Under the pieces are notes generated by a model. That model ran no database searches. It had not been told where the DNA came from and worked only from the letters and a program-made list of their open reading frames with translations. Of a stretch of DNA of 64,000 bases, positions 50,881-62,712 are shown piece by piece. Where the stretch lies: NCBI GenBank assembly GCA_013398055.1, contig VZRS01007519.1, positions 134,536 to 198,535 on the forward strand. The letters run 5' to 3'. This DNA comes from Ifrita kowaldi (lineage: Eukaryota > Chordata > Aves > Passeriformes > Cinclosomatidae). Numbering within the stretch: the first letter of the stretch is position 1; each line of letters begins with the position of its first letter. The translations under genes and the position numbers were made by a program.

Positions 50881-52318
50881 CAAAGCAAACCAACAGCCAG
50901 ACACCACCTCCATTACCCTCCAACCAAACAAACAAGTTTTTATGCCAGAATTTGGCAGCCAATTCTGGTAGAAAAGAATCTATTTAATAGATTTATTATA
51001 CAAGGGAATGCACCTTGCATGTTCTGGAGAATAGAAAAAAGTGTTTAAGGAGACTATATGCTCAAATTTATACCTATGCTTATTATTTTGTCCACAAGAA
51101 GATGCATTTGCATTCTAAAGTAGTGAATTAAATCAACAACAGTTTCATCATAGAATATATGTTAAGTAAAATTCCACCTTTGATTTCTAAATGCTTTAAA
51201 AACAAATAAATAAATGTCACCACCAGCCTATTTTCATTATTTGGTTAAGAGAATACCAGAATCTTAAGCAGAAAGAAATTCACTGCTTTTTCCATCTGAA
51301 AATTGGATATATAGCCAATGAATCACCTTTAAAAAGTTTCTGCCAGTCAATAAATGAATTCTGAGTAACATAGGTTAGATGATTAAGGTTAGTTAAGACT
51401 GATCCCACACAAATGAGTGAGGATAAAGGCATTCTTCACATACACATTTTTGCTGCAGAAAATTGTTTGTTACTCAATGACATATTACAAAATTATTTTT
51501 AGCTATTTGTCTTTACACCCTTCTTTTATAACATGTAACACATAAAAGTATTTCTCTCCCTCAAAAGATGAAAGGTCGCTTCTAGAAAGTTAATTTATTG
51601 AGATCTATTTCGAAACGTGGTACCAGTCAGCAGCATAAGTAATATTAAGTACAATTAAATAAGATCTTTGTCAGTTTACTCAATAGGAAGGTGGGATTCA
51701 CCATACTTAGATGTTGACATTAGGCAGCTACTGAAAAGATGAAAATATTATTGCATGATTTCCTTCGCTAGAATTTCAGAGGAGCTTTAAACAGCTCAGG
51801 TAAAGTAAAACAAACCCGACTTTTACTGTTCTGTAAGTGAGCAGTCTGCCTGAAACCATAGTCTTAAACCAGCACTCATTATGTTCTCTTGTTGAACTTA
51901 TATCTATTTCCAGCACACTCTTACAATATTCACAGGTATAAATTAATAATGTAATTATTGTATACTATAAGCAACCTATACTAAAATGCATATTAATATT
52001 TAATGTGTCCCTATGTTTAAAGCCTATTAAATTAATGTGTTAACATCATACATTATTTCTTATTGGAAATCTAACATAAAATAGGATATAAACCAGCAAT
52101 ATCTCTACACTGACCAGATCTGACAGAATATTCAATCAGTCGGGGTATTTTAGTCATTTTTGCTATTTTCCTGTCAGAATTTTCATGCCAATTCAAGTCT
52201 AGTATGCTTTCCAATTGAAGTGCAATGTATCTTTTACATTAAGTGGTAGCAAGTTGAATACACAAATTTCTACCTTTGGTACCCTTTAACAGTCAGTTTT
52301 TAGGTAAATGTTAGTTCT

Positions 52319-52421
52319 TATTTTATATCTATATAGATATATAGATATATAGATATATGTATTAAGTATACTTGTATATATATTTATATATATATGTATA
52401 TTGTATATATAAATATAATCA
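52319..52421. repeat. AT-rich microsatellite, (ATAGAT)n and (TA)n
   Basis: ATATAG-type hexamer repeats are followed by (TA)n blocks with TTTATA and GTATAT interruptions. The tyrosine/isoleucine-rich frame through it is not a gene. Confidence 0.9.
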
Positions 52422-52576
52422 GAAAATTGAATGGGAAAAAATGCTGATGTCTATCTCATTAGGGTTTTTGTGTACAATCAGGTGGTCCCCAGTATGCACA
52501 CCTGGATCCAGGAATGCTAGAAATTATATGGATGTGCATATAGATGCAGTGTAATTCACCTATCTTGCAGGAATTC

Positions 52577-52620
52577 TTTTTTTTTTTTTTNTTTTTTTTT
52601 TTGGTTAGAAATCTTTTATT
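52577..52620 (-). other. Poly(T) with embedded N and minus-strand AATAAA (retrocopy-like?)
   Basis: T runs of 14 and 11 flank a single N at 52591. Read on minus, AATAAA (52615-52620) precedes the poly(A) by about 12 nt, as at an mRNA 3' end. No upstream coding sequence was recognised. The N may only mark uncertain homopolymer length or a contig join. Confidence 0.35.
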
Positions 52621-52732
52621 ATTGAAATGTAGAGAAAACCTGTGCCATTTGCTTAAGCTAATAGACAACTTCATCTTAAAGAGAGAAATGTTTACATGAC
52701 TTGCTTGATTCTAATTTTCAGATAGAACTGAA

Positions 52733-52756
52733 TTAATTAATTTGGAAATTAATTAA
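52733..52756. repeat. Inverted repeat, 11-bp arms
   Basis: TTAATTAATTT (52733-52743) and AAATTAATTAA (52746-52756) are perfect reverse complements with a GG spacer. An ACTA simple repeat follows. Confidence 0.8.
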
Positions 52757-54488
52757 CTAACTAACTGAATTACTTTGAAAAACACCATTCAGATAGCTAT
52801 GCCTGACTATAGTTAGTCTGGAGGTCCATTACTTCCAGGAATCTTTTTAGCATGATACCAAAAGGTTATGCAAAGTATCTATTCAAAGTATTCTCTGAAG
52901 ACAAACGATAACACTTTTCTGCTTAACTGTGCAAAGCTTACCATTGTTCCTAGGGCTGCTCAAGCATATTAATATCCAAACCTCAGTAAGCTGCAATCTC
53001 ACACTCTTCTCTATGGCAAATCGTGTTTCAGCAGTTCTTTCCAGAGTATGTGCCAAACCAAAAAATTAATATCTACAGATTTTATGTGCGTGAAAATAGG
53101 AAAGCATGGTGCACAATCATAGCTACCAGTAGTTTCACACCATTTATTTTGTTCTCTCCATTATGTACTGTGGGAAAGTAGAGAGCTGAAGGAGTTTGAG
53201 CTGATCTGCAGGACCACCTGCTCTGCAGCATCTACAGTGTGCAATCAGAAGGATACATGAGATCATTATGTGTATACTGCTCTCATAAATATATTGCTAC
53301 ATGCCTACCATGATATTCTTTGCCATTAAATTAGAGGAAGACTAAAAGCACAACACATTTCACATTTAGACAGTGACTAATGCTTTACAAATTTTATATT
53401 TAAATATTTAAAACTGTTGCAGATTAAAAACAGGTGACATTCTGAAGTTCCTATTTGTTTCCTCTCTACAAAAAAAAAAAAAAAAAGAGAAAAATAAAAA
53501 TACCTCTTCCTTTTTGCCCAGCAAATTAAGGGATAGCAGCCAGTATTGGTATGCATTCTGACAGACATGTAAGCTTGAGTGACAGCTTGCAACTCCACAT
53601 GCCTGGCTATTTTCAAACTCGTACAAAGATTTTTGCAGAGAGTTGTAGCACATCTCTTCTGTGACTACAACACAAAACGGTGTGCTTCAAGATTCACCTG
53701 GGTCAGTAAAACTTGGATGAACAACATTATTAGGTGTTGAAATTTACATACCTATTTAACTACCTGACACCACGTGTTGTCTCTTACATTGCTTTTAGGA
53801 ATATTCAGCATTTCACTAAATCGCTATTCAAAGTATCTGTCATGCTGACTGGGAAGCTGATTCCGGTTATATATGAGGCAAGCAGTATGATTTGGTATAT
53901 CCTAAATCCCCTTCCTTTATGGAACTTAGGAATCTTACATTGATGGATGACCTGTTGTCCATCTTGACTAACAAATAATCCATGCTACATGTTTAAACAG
54001 TTTTAAGACTTTCCTTTCTAGGCAAGTATATTAAATAATGGGCTGTAAGATTATTCTCATCACACAGATGTTCTCCACATCTGTATTTATCACCTAATTC
54101 AGCTTTCATTCTTTTTTTGAAAACGGAAATATTTTTGGGAGTATTTATGGAGTGGTTCATCTCTCTATCATGCTGAAGTATTCATAAGAAATATTCTATA
54201 ACTGAAGTGGGTAACCAACTTTATATTGCTCAGAAGCTGTGTAACTGTAATACTCAAAAAAATTTTGTATAAAAGCAGGAAACACTCTCCAGTCGTTTTT
54301 TTAAAGAAAGTGACTATTGTCACGTCATATTGTGTACAGCTGAAATGGTTATTCATGCACAGGTTATGCCCAGTAGGTTGAAATCTCTGAGATTCTTGGT
54401 GGATGAATGCCCAGTTTCTGGACATGGACTCTACTTAGTCAATATAGAAGTAGTGAATTCTTCTGCCTGTTTCAAAACATTCAAAACA

Positions 54489-54511
54489 TTCATAAATGAA
54501 ACATTTATGAA
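54489..54511. repeat. Inverted repeat, 10-bp arms, 3-nt loop
   Basis: TTCATAAATG (54489-54498), AAA, CATTTATGAA (54502-54511). The arms are perfect complements. A short direct repeat CAAAACATT precedes it. Confidence 0.8.
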
Positions 54512-55220
54512 CATGTATGAAAAGAGACAATTTTACGCCTGAGACATTTCGCAATGAAAACCTGAATCTTCCATGGAGCTGAGTCTCACACATTAGCAGC
54601 TGTAAATTTTTCAGAATCACAGACTTGATCTCAGATACTTAAATTCGATAATCTTGTGTATCTGCTAAGATCTTAATGTAGGAATCTAAGCTTTGTGGCA
54701 TCCCACTGATGTTTTTTCCTCTTCTCCAAAACTCTGATGATATTATTCTGTGCAAATGCTTCTTGTCCAGGACAATCAGGACTTTTTGAGGGGTTGCTTT
54801 GTGTTTGTGATTTTTTTCATTTGTTTGTTTGTTTTGTTGGTTTTTTTGGGGTTTTTTAAATTCTTATTCTACTAATTTTAGCTTTAGATATTTTAATCAT
54901 GTCCAGAAATATGGTAGAAATATATAAGCACTGATAAGAAGCTGAAGCCTTATTAAACTTAATTGGACTTTTAATATCCCTGCTGTTATAATCCTGTACT
55001 GCTAAGCAATCTGGAGGGATGGAAGACATGGTACCATGGTCAGCTTTAAATTGTTATGAGATTTATACCAATCTAAGAGTGATAATAGTTAAGCCTTAGC
55101 AAACAAATTTATTTGATAAGATAATTACCTCAGCTTGTATTATACCGAAGATTTAATAAAATTTTGTTTTCAGAAAAGATCTCAGTATGTGTAGGATGTT
55201 GCAACTTCTGCTTCCAGTTC

Positions 55221-56161
55221 TGTGATGAGTTGACCTTGGCTGGATTCCAGGTGCCCAGAAAAGCTGCTCTATCACTCCCCAAAGAGGAGAGAAAATATAA
55301 GCAAATGTTCATGTATTAAGATAAGGACAGGGAGAAATCACTCACCAATTACTGACACAGGCAAAACAGATTCAACTTGGTGAAATTAGCTAAATTTATT
55401 AACAACCAGATAAGAGCGGACTAAGGAAAAATAAACCCAAATCTTAAAGCATCTTCCCTCTCTACCCCTCCCTTCATCCAGGGCTTAATTTTGCTCTCCA
55501 ATTCTTTACCTCCTTCCCACGAGCAACACAGAGAGATGGGGAAAGGAGACTGTGGTCAATTTATCACATATTGTCTCTGATGCTCTTTCCTCCTCGGGAG
55601 GAGGACTCCTCACACACTTCCCCTGATCCAGTGGGGAATCCCTCTCTCAGGAAACAGTCCTCCATTATCTTATCCAATGTGAGTCCTTCCCACGAGCTAC
55701 GATTCTTCATTAACTGCTCCAGCAGTCCTCCATGGGGTCACTAGCAAACCTGACCCAGCATGGATTCATGTCTTTCTACAGGACCACAGGTCCTGCCAGG
55801 AGCCTGATCTAGTGTGGGATCCCCACAGGATTGCAGCTTCCATCTGGTGCATCTGTGGGTCCTTCACAGGCTGCAGGTGGAGCTCTGCTCCACTATGGAC
55901 CTCCATGGGCTGCAGGGACACAGCTGCTTCACCATGGTCTGCACCAGGGGCTGCAGAGAAATCTCTGCTCCAGTGTCTGGAGCACCTCCTCCCCGTCCTT
56001 TACCACTGACCTTGGTGTCTGCACGGCTGTTTCTCTCACATATTCTCACTCCTCTGTTATAGCTGCAATTGCTATTCTGCAGTAACTTCTCCCCTTAAAA
56101 CTCTTATTCTGGAGGTTCTGCTGTTGTCGTTGATGGGCTTTACCTTGGCCAGGGATGGGTC
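55221..56161 (-). mobile_element. ERVL-like LTR, minus strand, 3' part (split copy)
   Basis: This is a diverged minus-strand relative of the LTR at 43848. Its 3' end is at the left (TGTGATGAGTTGACC, complement of the usual end). Next come TATCACTCCCC and AATCACTCACCAATTACTG, then the repeat-rich centre with CCATGGGCTGCAGGGAC at about 55900-55920. It stops at GGGATGGGTC (56161), where a different GC-rich element begins. The remaining 5' part of the LTR resumes at about 56762. Short frames across 55812-56085 are antisense to the LTR and are not genes. Confidence 0.75.
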
Positions 56162-56761
56162 TGTTGGGGTCACTGAGTCAGCTGGTGAGCCAGAGAGCCC
56201 AAAAGTGGCAGAGGCCTGCTGATGGAAAAACTCAGATGTTTGAGATATCATTATTACCGCTGAAAAAGTGAAGGAAAAGCCTCTCCCACAATTCCTTGCA
56301 GATGAAATGTAACCTTACCCCCCCCTCAGACCCTGTTTAAGGGAAACTCCCTCTCCCAGCAGCCTGTGTGGCTGCTCCCTTCACCTGGTCCCTACTCCGC
56401 CCCTTCCCTGCCCATTGGCTCCCTTCCCTGGGCCCGCCCTGTACCGCCCCTGTGCCCTCAGGGTACTGGCCATGGAACACTATGGAAAGGGAACCTCAAC
56501 CATATTGTGGTATCTTCGCCTGGTCATCTCTGCGTATGATTAAACCTTGTCTGTGGAGCACTGGCAGCAGAGTGCCCTCCTTGGCTCCTTATCTCTGGTA
56601 ATACTGAGCTATCCGGTTGGGTGTGGGGGTGTGTGTCACCAGCGCCTTACAGCAGCGCAGGGCAGAAAGAGGATCCTGCACCTGCATAATCTCTCTCCAG
56701 AGATGATTTGGGGAACACAGAAGCTACCTCCTGTCGCCCTGATACCCCCCCTCACACGCCA
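56162..56761 (+). mobile_element. Nested GC-rich LTR-like insertion of 600 bp
   Basis: It begins TGTTGGGGTCACTGAG and ends CTCACACGCCA, with TG...CA ends, and interrupts the minus-strand ERVL-like LTR. Inside are GC-box-like sequences (CCGCCCC, GCCCGCCC) and CCCATTGGCTC (CCAAT-type element), followed about 100 bp later by TGATTAAACCTTG, which resembles an R/poly(A) region. It is probably a solo LTR of a different family (ERVK or ERV1 type not decided). The flanks show only an imperfect duplication (ATGGGTCT / ATGGTTCC), so the boundaries are approximate. Confidence 0.55.
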
Positions 56762-56875
56762 TTATGGTTCCTCCTTGGATCCAGCTGACATTGGCTCTGT
56801 TGGATAAGGGGCAGCCTCTGGCAGTTTCTCAGAGAAGCCGCCCCTCCTTGTCTCCATGCTACCAAAACCTTGCCA
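56762..56875 (-). mobile_element. ERVL-like LTR, minus strand, 5' terminal part (split copy)
   Basis: It resumes with CTCCTTGGATCCAGCTGACA and TTGGCTCTGTTGGA, and ends ACCAAAACCTTGCCA. The end is the complement of the LTR start (TGTGGCAAGG at 43848). Together with 55221-56161 it makes about 1.05 kb, close to the 1.12 kb of the primary copy. Confidence 0.75.
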
Positions 56876-57642
56876 TGCATACCCAATAGAATCTCAAACT
56901 ATCTCCTTTGCTTTCAAGAGACAGTTTCAAATCCTCCAATTTCTTATTCACAAGATACTAGGAAACGATATCTGTAAATTCTCAATAATTACTTGGACTT
57001 TTGAATCCTGTGCTATTTTTATAAAACACTATCTCTGGCTGGAGAATCTTGGCATGAAATAGTCTTATGAACCATCCTGTTTTCCTTGTGTAACCTTAAA
57101 ATCAAATTATTGCCGTAGAAATTTTCAAGTGTGGTGCATAATAATCAAAACTGCAGCTTCTGAGCTCACTTTTTCACTGACCTTTATTTAATAGTGTAGA
57201 TATTCTCAGTGAGTCTAACCAAGTCTCAGTTGTTAGGAGACTGTCAGTCTCACATTTTTCTAAATGTGTGAGCTTCACTTTAAAAGCAGCTTGAGACAAT
57301 TTCCCTGCTCTTCCAGCAAACTGTACTATTACCTATTTTTGGTTACTACTACTCAACAATTTTGTTTGGAATCTACCTCTACTTTGGAATGCAAATTTAT
57401 TCTTGGCATTATGTACCTTCCCAATCTCATTCCCAGCAGTATCTGTTCGCTTACATTGATCTTCTTTCTCCTCTGATGCTACTTCTGCAGCTATATTTAT
57501 AGATAGCAGCCATGTTTTCCCTCCACCTTTGTTTTTCCGGTTTTAATAACACAAATATTTCTGGGTTCATGACTATTTTTTAGAGTGGATGATGATGTAG
57601 AAATTACTGAAGCTTAACTGAAATTTCTCCAGAACCAGAAGA
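56876..57642. other. AT-rich unique sequence, nothing recognised
   Basis: Short frames only; no repeat family seen. Confidence 0.5.
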
Positions 57643-57930
57643 TCATAGAATCACAAGAATGGCTGAGGTTGGAAGGGACAGTTGAAGGTCATCTCTTCCA
57701 TTCCCCTTGCTCAAGCAGAGTCATCTAGAGCAACCCTTACCAGGATGATCTCAAGGTGGATTTTTAATATCTCTGTGAGGGAGACTTCACAGACACTCTG
57801 GGCAACCTGTGCCAGGACTCAGTCATCCTCAGAGAAAAACGTTTTCTGATGTTCAGACAGAACCTCTTGTGTTTCTGTTTGTGGCCATTGCCTCGGGACC
57901 TCTCACTGCGCACTACTGAAGAGATACTGC
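57643..57930 (-). mobile_element. CR1 LINE 3' end, minus strand
   Basis: The tail TCATAGAATCACAAGAATGG lies at the left, then GGTTGGAAGGGACAGTTGAAG, GGGCAACCTGTGCCAGGAC and CGTTTTCTGATGTTCAGACAG, the standard CR1 3' order read in reverse. It is truncated at about 57930, where a plus-strand CR1 starts. Confidence 0.9.
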
Positions 57931-58122
57931 CACAACTTCTTCACAGAAAAGGTGATTGGGCATTGGAATGAGCATCCCAGGGAGGTGATGGAGTCAACTT
58001 CCCTGGAGGTATTTAAGAAGAGACTGGATGTAGCACTCAGTGTCACATGTTGGTGTTAGGTCATAGGTTGGACTTGATGATCTCAAAGGTCTTTTCCAAC
58101 CTAGTTGATTCTGTCACTCTGT
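57931..58122 (+). mobile_element. CR1 LINE 3' end, plus strand, back-to-back with the previous copy
   Basis: AACTTCTTCACAGAAAAGG, CATCCCAGGGAGGTGATGG, GGAGGTATTTAAGAAGAGAC, then CTCAAAGGTCTTTTCCAACC and a degenerate tail ATTCTGTCACTCTGTG. It is 5'-truncated exactly where the minus-strand copy is truncated. Confidence 0.88.
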
Positions 58123-58252
58123 GAAAGACGTATCTTCGTGCGACAATACTAATGTCCTCATAAAAATTATCTCCTGTCTGCAAGCACAGTGCCAGTCTGA
58201 GAAAGCAAATATCTTTTCAGAGTTAAGACAATGTCGGCAAGAAGGCTCTTTT

Positions 58253-58300
58253 GCATAAGTCAGACATTTCTTTACCGCGTAAGTCAGACACTTCTTTACC
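58253..58300. repeat. Two tandem 24-bp units
   Basis: GCATAAGTCAGACATTTC+TTTACC (58253-58276) is followed directly by GCGTAAGTCAGACACTTC+TTTACC (58277-58300), with two differences. It is probably replication slippage. Confidence 0.9.
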
Positions 58301-60394
58301 ACTGTCTTTCAATTGATATAGACATTCTTTTATTCTTATGTCATATCTTAGGGTCTTTTTTCTCCCTATCATCTCAATGGATCTCTCTAATGTATTCATA
58401 AGTTTCAAAATATAATAGTACGTATCTCTTTGAAATGTCTTCTGAAACAGCATGTTGTATTACATTCTCCTTTTGCATTACCTCTTATTATTGTTTCAGT
58501 ACCTTCATAGTTTACCCAGTAAAGAAAACACAATCATAGCTTGCTCATGAAATATTGAAATCCTGATGAGTTCCTCTTAGCAATCTCACTGACAAGGAAC
58601 TATTAACAGAATTCTGTTATATCAGAATTTTGTAACACCATATATGTTACTGCATGAACAGTGTAATTTGCAGTGTGTGCATCAAACCTCCTTTGTATTA
58701 TAGGCAATTTTGGGGGTTTCAGCAAAATCTTGGATGTAAATCAAATGCTGTTGTCCAAAGTTAAGGGCATCAGAACTCTATATAAATGAACTGAGACTAT
58801 CAATTTAAATCTGTTGAAATGGTGCTAATTCACTTACATACATTTCTAAAGCCTTTTTTACCATGTCCTTTGAGGGGGGACATTGCTCATTCCATTTCAG
58901 ATTGGCTCACTGGCTTTTGCTATTTTTATTTTGATCTTTTTTAACTTTAAATACAGGTGAAGTATGAGCTTTACAACTCAGATTTCTGTAGAAATATGCA
59001 AAGAAAAATACGTCCTCTTAATTTTGTTTACTTTCATTTGTTTTTTTGGTTGGTTTGTTCTTATTTGGATTTTAGGAATTATAGAGACTTTCAACAGAGT
59101 TTAAGGAACATAATGGCACAACTTCCTGTATATCCCTTAAGTTGTTTCTGTATCATATTTGGAAGAAAAATACCATGAAAATTTTACATGGAAGATCATT
59201 CTAAAATAATGTATTATCTTTGGTCTGGTGTAACGCTTCAGACTTTAGGTAATTCCATAGAAATTTACTGATATTTAACCTCTGTACGTTGAAGTCCCAG
59301 TTTGCTTCTAATTTGGATGCATATTGTTGTTTCTTGACTCGAACTTATTTGAGTGGGGGGTTTTTTCATGCTTTGCACATTCCTTCAGTGTACTGAACTA
59401 TGACAAAAACAATAGTATGATAAAGGAAAAACTGGTGCAAAAAAGTGAAAGAAATATTCAGTGGAGAGAGGATCATGGCAGTTCAACAGTAAAGAGTTAA
59501 GCAAATGTAGAATATCAATATTGGTATCATTCAGAGGCTTATTTCCCATTTCTCATCTTCAGTTGTTTTTGACTTAATTATTTCTCTAGCCCTGAAACGC
59601 AGTAAATCTAACATTGCCTTTACTAATTGCCAGCCACAGGCTTAGTATCAAGTTTGAAAGGCCTCAGACCTGAAATTTATCAGTTTTTGTCTGAGCTTTT
59701 CTAAACCTCTCTGTGGTTTTGCTTTTACTTGATTTAACTGAAAAAATTTCTTTTTTCCTAACAATCACGTCTTCACAATTAATTTGCTAGAAACATAATT
59801 TTATATAAATATTAATAGCAGAAAGTTATTATGTGTAAAACAGAGTAATTATGCCTTCATCATATATTGATGTAGCACAGAGAAATAAATACGTGGAATG
59901 ATAACAAGGGCCTTGAAAGAGATCATAGCATGGGATGATGAGATGGGAGGCACAGCTTGTTACTGGTGATTGCAAGGCTATGAATAACTCACCAATCATC
60001 AGTGAAAGAAATAGGAGTTGGACAGGAACAGTTACAGGGATAACAAGAGGAAAGAATAACAAGTATTCGACATATGTAAAATCCATCTGGTACACTAAAT
60101 TTGGAAGCAACATGAAGACGCCGATCAGCAAAGAAATATCAAGGTGTAAACGTGTGTTGGACAAATAGTCCAAATTGAATCCTAGAAGGAGAAGAAGAAA
60201 CTTTATCATACACCTCTCACTTCTTCCTGTAAAAGACACTTACAGCTTGCTGGAATTTCCCACTTCCTGTGTGATGATGATCAGTACTGTACACTCTTGG
60301 TACCCAGAAAGTGTAACTGCCATTAAGGGTGAGCATAAGATCAGAGGAAAAGCAACAGTAGTGAGGAAGTGTGTGTGTAGCATTTTTTACTGAA

Positions 60395-60427
60395 TTATTA
60401 TTATTATTATTACTATTGTTATTATTG
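60395..60427. repeat. (TTA)n microsatellite
   Basis: ATTATTATT-type repeats with TACTATTG interruptions. Confidence 0.9.
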
Positions 60428-61464
60428 AAATGCTTTGTACAGTAGTATACTTTACCTTCTCTTATTTTCTTGTTTTTTCTCATTTTGTTTCAAAATATAT
60501 TTGAATAATACTTTTTGAACTAAACTGCAAAGATTTTCATTACAATAGTAATAAATTGTTGTCTTACCTTCTCAATGTTTTTTTCTTGCCTGTAACAAGA
60601 TTTTTAGTGTGACGTTTCCTACACATCTGCACAAAGTGCTGCTTGAGACATCCTGCAGTGTTCAACCTAGCTTCCAGCTGCTTCTCTGTAGGAGTAAAAG
60701 GCCACTGTGTGCACCAAATTTATCAGCTCTGCTTGATTGCTTCTAATCTCTTGGCGCAGCCAAAATGGCAATAAATGCCTCTGTATGGCCAATTGAATTA
60801 AGACTTCTCTCTTTGGACTGTATCTTGGGAGAATACATTTAGGGGGTTTTGCTTCTGTGTTTGTTTGTTTGGTTGGTTTTTTGTGGTTTTTTGGATACTG
60901 CCTAAGTTCAAGAAATATAAAATCTACATACTTTATTGTGGAATTTGATCACTTCACTTTTTAACCTGTAAAATGCTGAGAGGGTCAGAGTTGTCCCTTT
61001 GTCCCTAGGGCTCAACTGATTCAGAAAGGATTACCATTCATTATCTAGCCCACACTTGCCATGAGTGGGTCTCTTGAAGACAGAAAGAAAATGAACCCAA
61101 ACATGCTGGTGACTCCATCTAAAGTCCAGCAAGGGAAACAATTACTTCCAGAGAGCAATTTAGCCACTCCTGAAACAGGGTGCAATCACCCTCTGGAGTT
61201 GGGTTTTCTAGATGTATTCCTTCCACACTGAGTCACTTTGTTTCAGTATCTTTTGCTGTGTGCAATTAATATGCAAGCATGGTATGCATAACTTAAAAAT
61301 AAAAAAAATTATTGTTAGCTGATACACAAAAGATAACTAGGTTTTCTAGGAAATCATGCTGATAATTTAGGTAAAGGATCTTTGATGGCCAGGTAGACAT
61401 CACCCCTGAGGTGAAGGGTTGGTCTCTACTGCTCCCTAGAATGGATCATATAAGCTTATTTATT

Positions 61465-61560
61465 TGTTTTTCTGGGGGTGTTTTTTGTTGTTGTTTTGGT
61501 TTGGTTTTTATTTATTTGTTTTATTTATTTGTGAGGTTTTTCGTTTTGTTTTTAATTTGC
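61465..61560. repeat. T/G-rich low-complexity tract
   Basis: Alternating TTTG, TTGTT and TTTATT runs dominate, with almost no C. The phenylalanine-rich frame across it is an artefact. Confidence 0.75.
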
Positions 61561-62712
61561 AGATATTTTGCAAGCAATTGTCTTATAATAAGTGCTTAAT
61601 ATAAAATAGGTAAAATCAGCTGAGATTAATTCCACTGCTTCCTCAGGGTGTCCTTTGGAAATTAGATGAGAAGCTGTGTGTTGAAGATGACAGACTCTTA
61701 AAAGAGAAATCCCTCTGCTGAAGTCCTCTGAAACATTAACATCAGTTGTCCCAGACTAGATACAGTGGTTGTAAAAAGGGCTTAACGGATCATTGTTCTC
61801 ACAAGGTACAGGTCTGAAGAACATTAATTTTGGTTTTAGTAGTTTCAGACCTTCCTTTCTACCTCTCTAGCTGTGATCCCAAACAAAATAATCAGGCTAG
61901 AAATGGTTGAGAGCTCATCTTTCTGGTTGTAGCACCGTGCTGTAAAACGTGAAATTTTGGATGCATTTCAAAATGGAAGCAAGAAGCTGTTTCACAAAGG
62001 CTAGGACACAGAGAAGGAATTTAGGTCCCTTCTTCACTGGTTATTTCTGTTTTATCCCAAAATTGTTTGAAGTAAGACAGAGAGACAGCTCTGGGAGACA
62101 CTGATAACCCCTACACATCTGGTATAAGGATAAGACTGTAAGTAGTTAGCTGCTTCAGAAGCTCACACATCTGTTCGGGAAGCCTCATACTAGTTTTCAG
62201 GCTGAATGTGTTTCTACAGGTACTTGTCTGTCTGATGAAAAATATTGTCTCATTTCTGGATTTTACCCCCGATATGGAAAGAAAACATCATTCATCTAAG
62301 CTAAATAAGTTGAGCTGTCATAGAGCACTCTTACACAAGGAACTGACCTTCCCCAGGTGAATGAGGCAGCCCTTCTTTGTACTTGCCCTGTCATGAATTC
62401 ATTGTTTGTGAACTAAGGTGAACAAAGTTACATGGCGTGGGTTTTTTGGGGTTTTTTTTCATCTGTTTTAACCTAACTCTAACTCTCTTTATCTTCAGTA
62501 AATAAATCCAGGAACCCTGAGTGTGTATTTAAGCAATACTTCCTGCAGGCCTCTCAAGCAAATCTAATCAGTTCATATGGTCATAAAATAAAAAACATCT
62601 GACACAATTTATATAGTATCAGTCATGTTGTTGCACCTCCTCAGTTCTCTTACTCCTTTCTGTTCTGATTTTCTGAATTCTTAGATAGAAAATATTTTTT
62701 CTTTTTTATTCA

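Larger units (their letters stand above)
50881..55220. other. AT-rich unique sequence, no gene recognised
   Basis: It contains an A/C-rich stretch (about 50866-50935), microsatellites and palindromes listed separately, a poly(A) run at 53470-53486 and G/T-rich tracts near 54780-54858. No exon or known transposon otherwise. Confidence 0.5.
58123..62712. other. AT-rich unique sequence, no gene recognised
   Basis: It contains the 24-bp tandem pair (58253-58300), a TTA microsatellite and G/T-rich tracts. The 136-codon minus frame at 59829-60239 is hydrophobic but T-rich, is partly open on both strands, and shows no family I recognise. Confidence 0.5.

Noticed and set aside
55812..56085. Three overlapping plus-strand frames of 65-84 codons
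   Set aside because: They lie in the minus-strand ERVL-like LTR and match the antisense frames of the copy at 43848.
59829..60239. 136-codon minus-strand frame with a possible membrane segment
   Set aside because: No family recognised; a 77-codon plus frame overlaps it, and T/A-rich composition produces hydrophobic residues. Not enough to call a gene.
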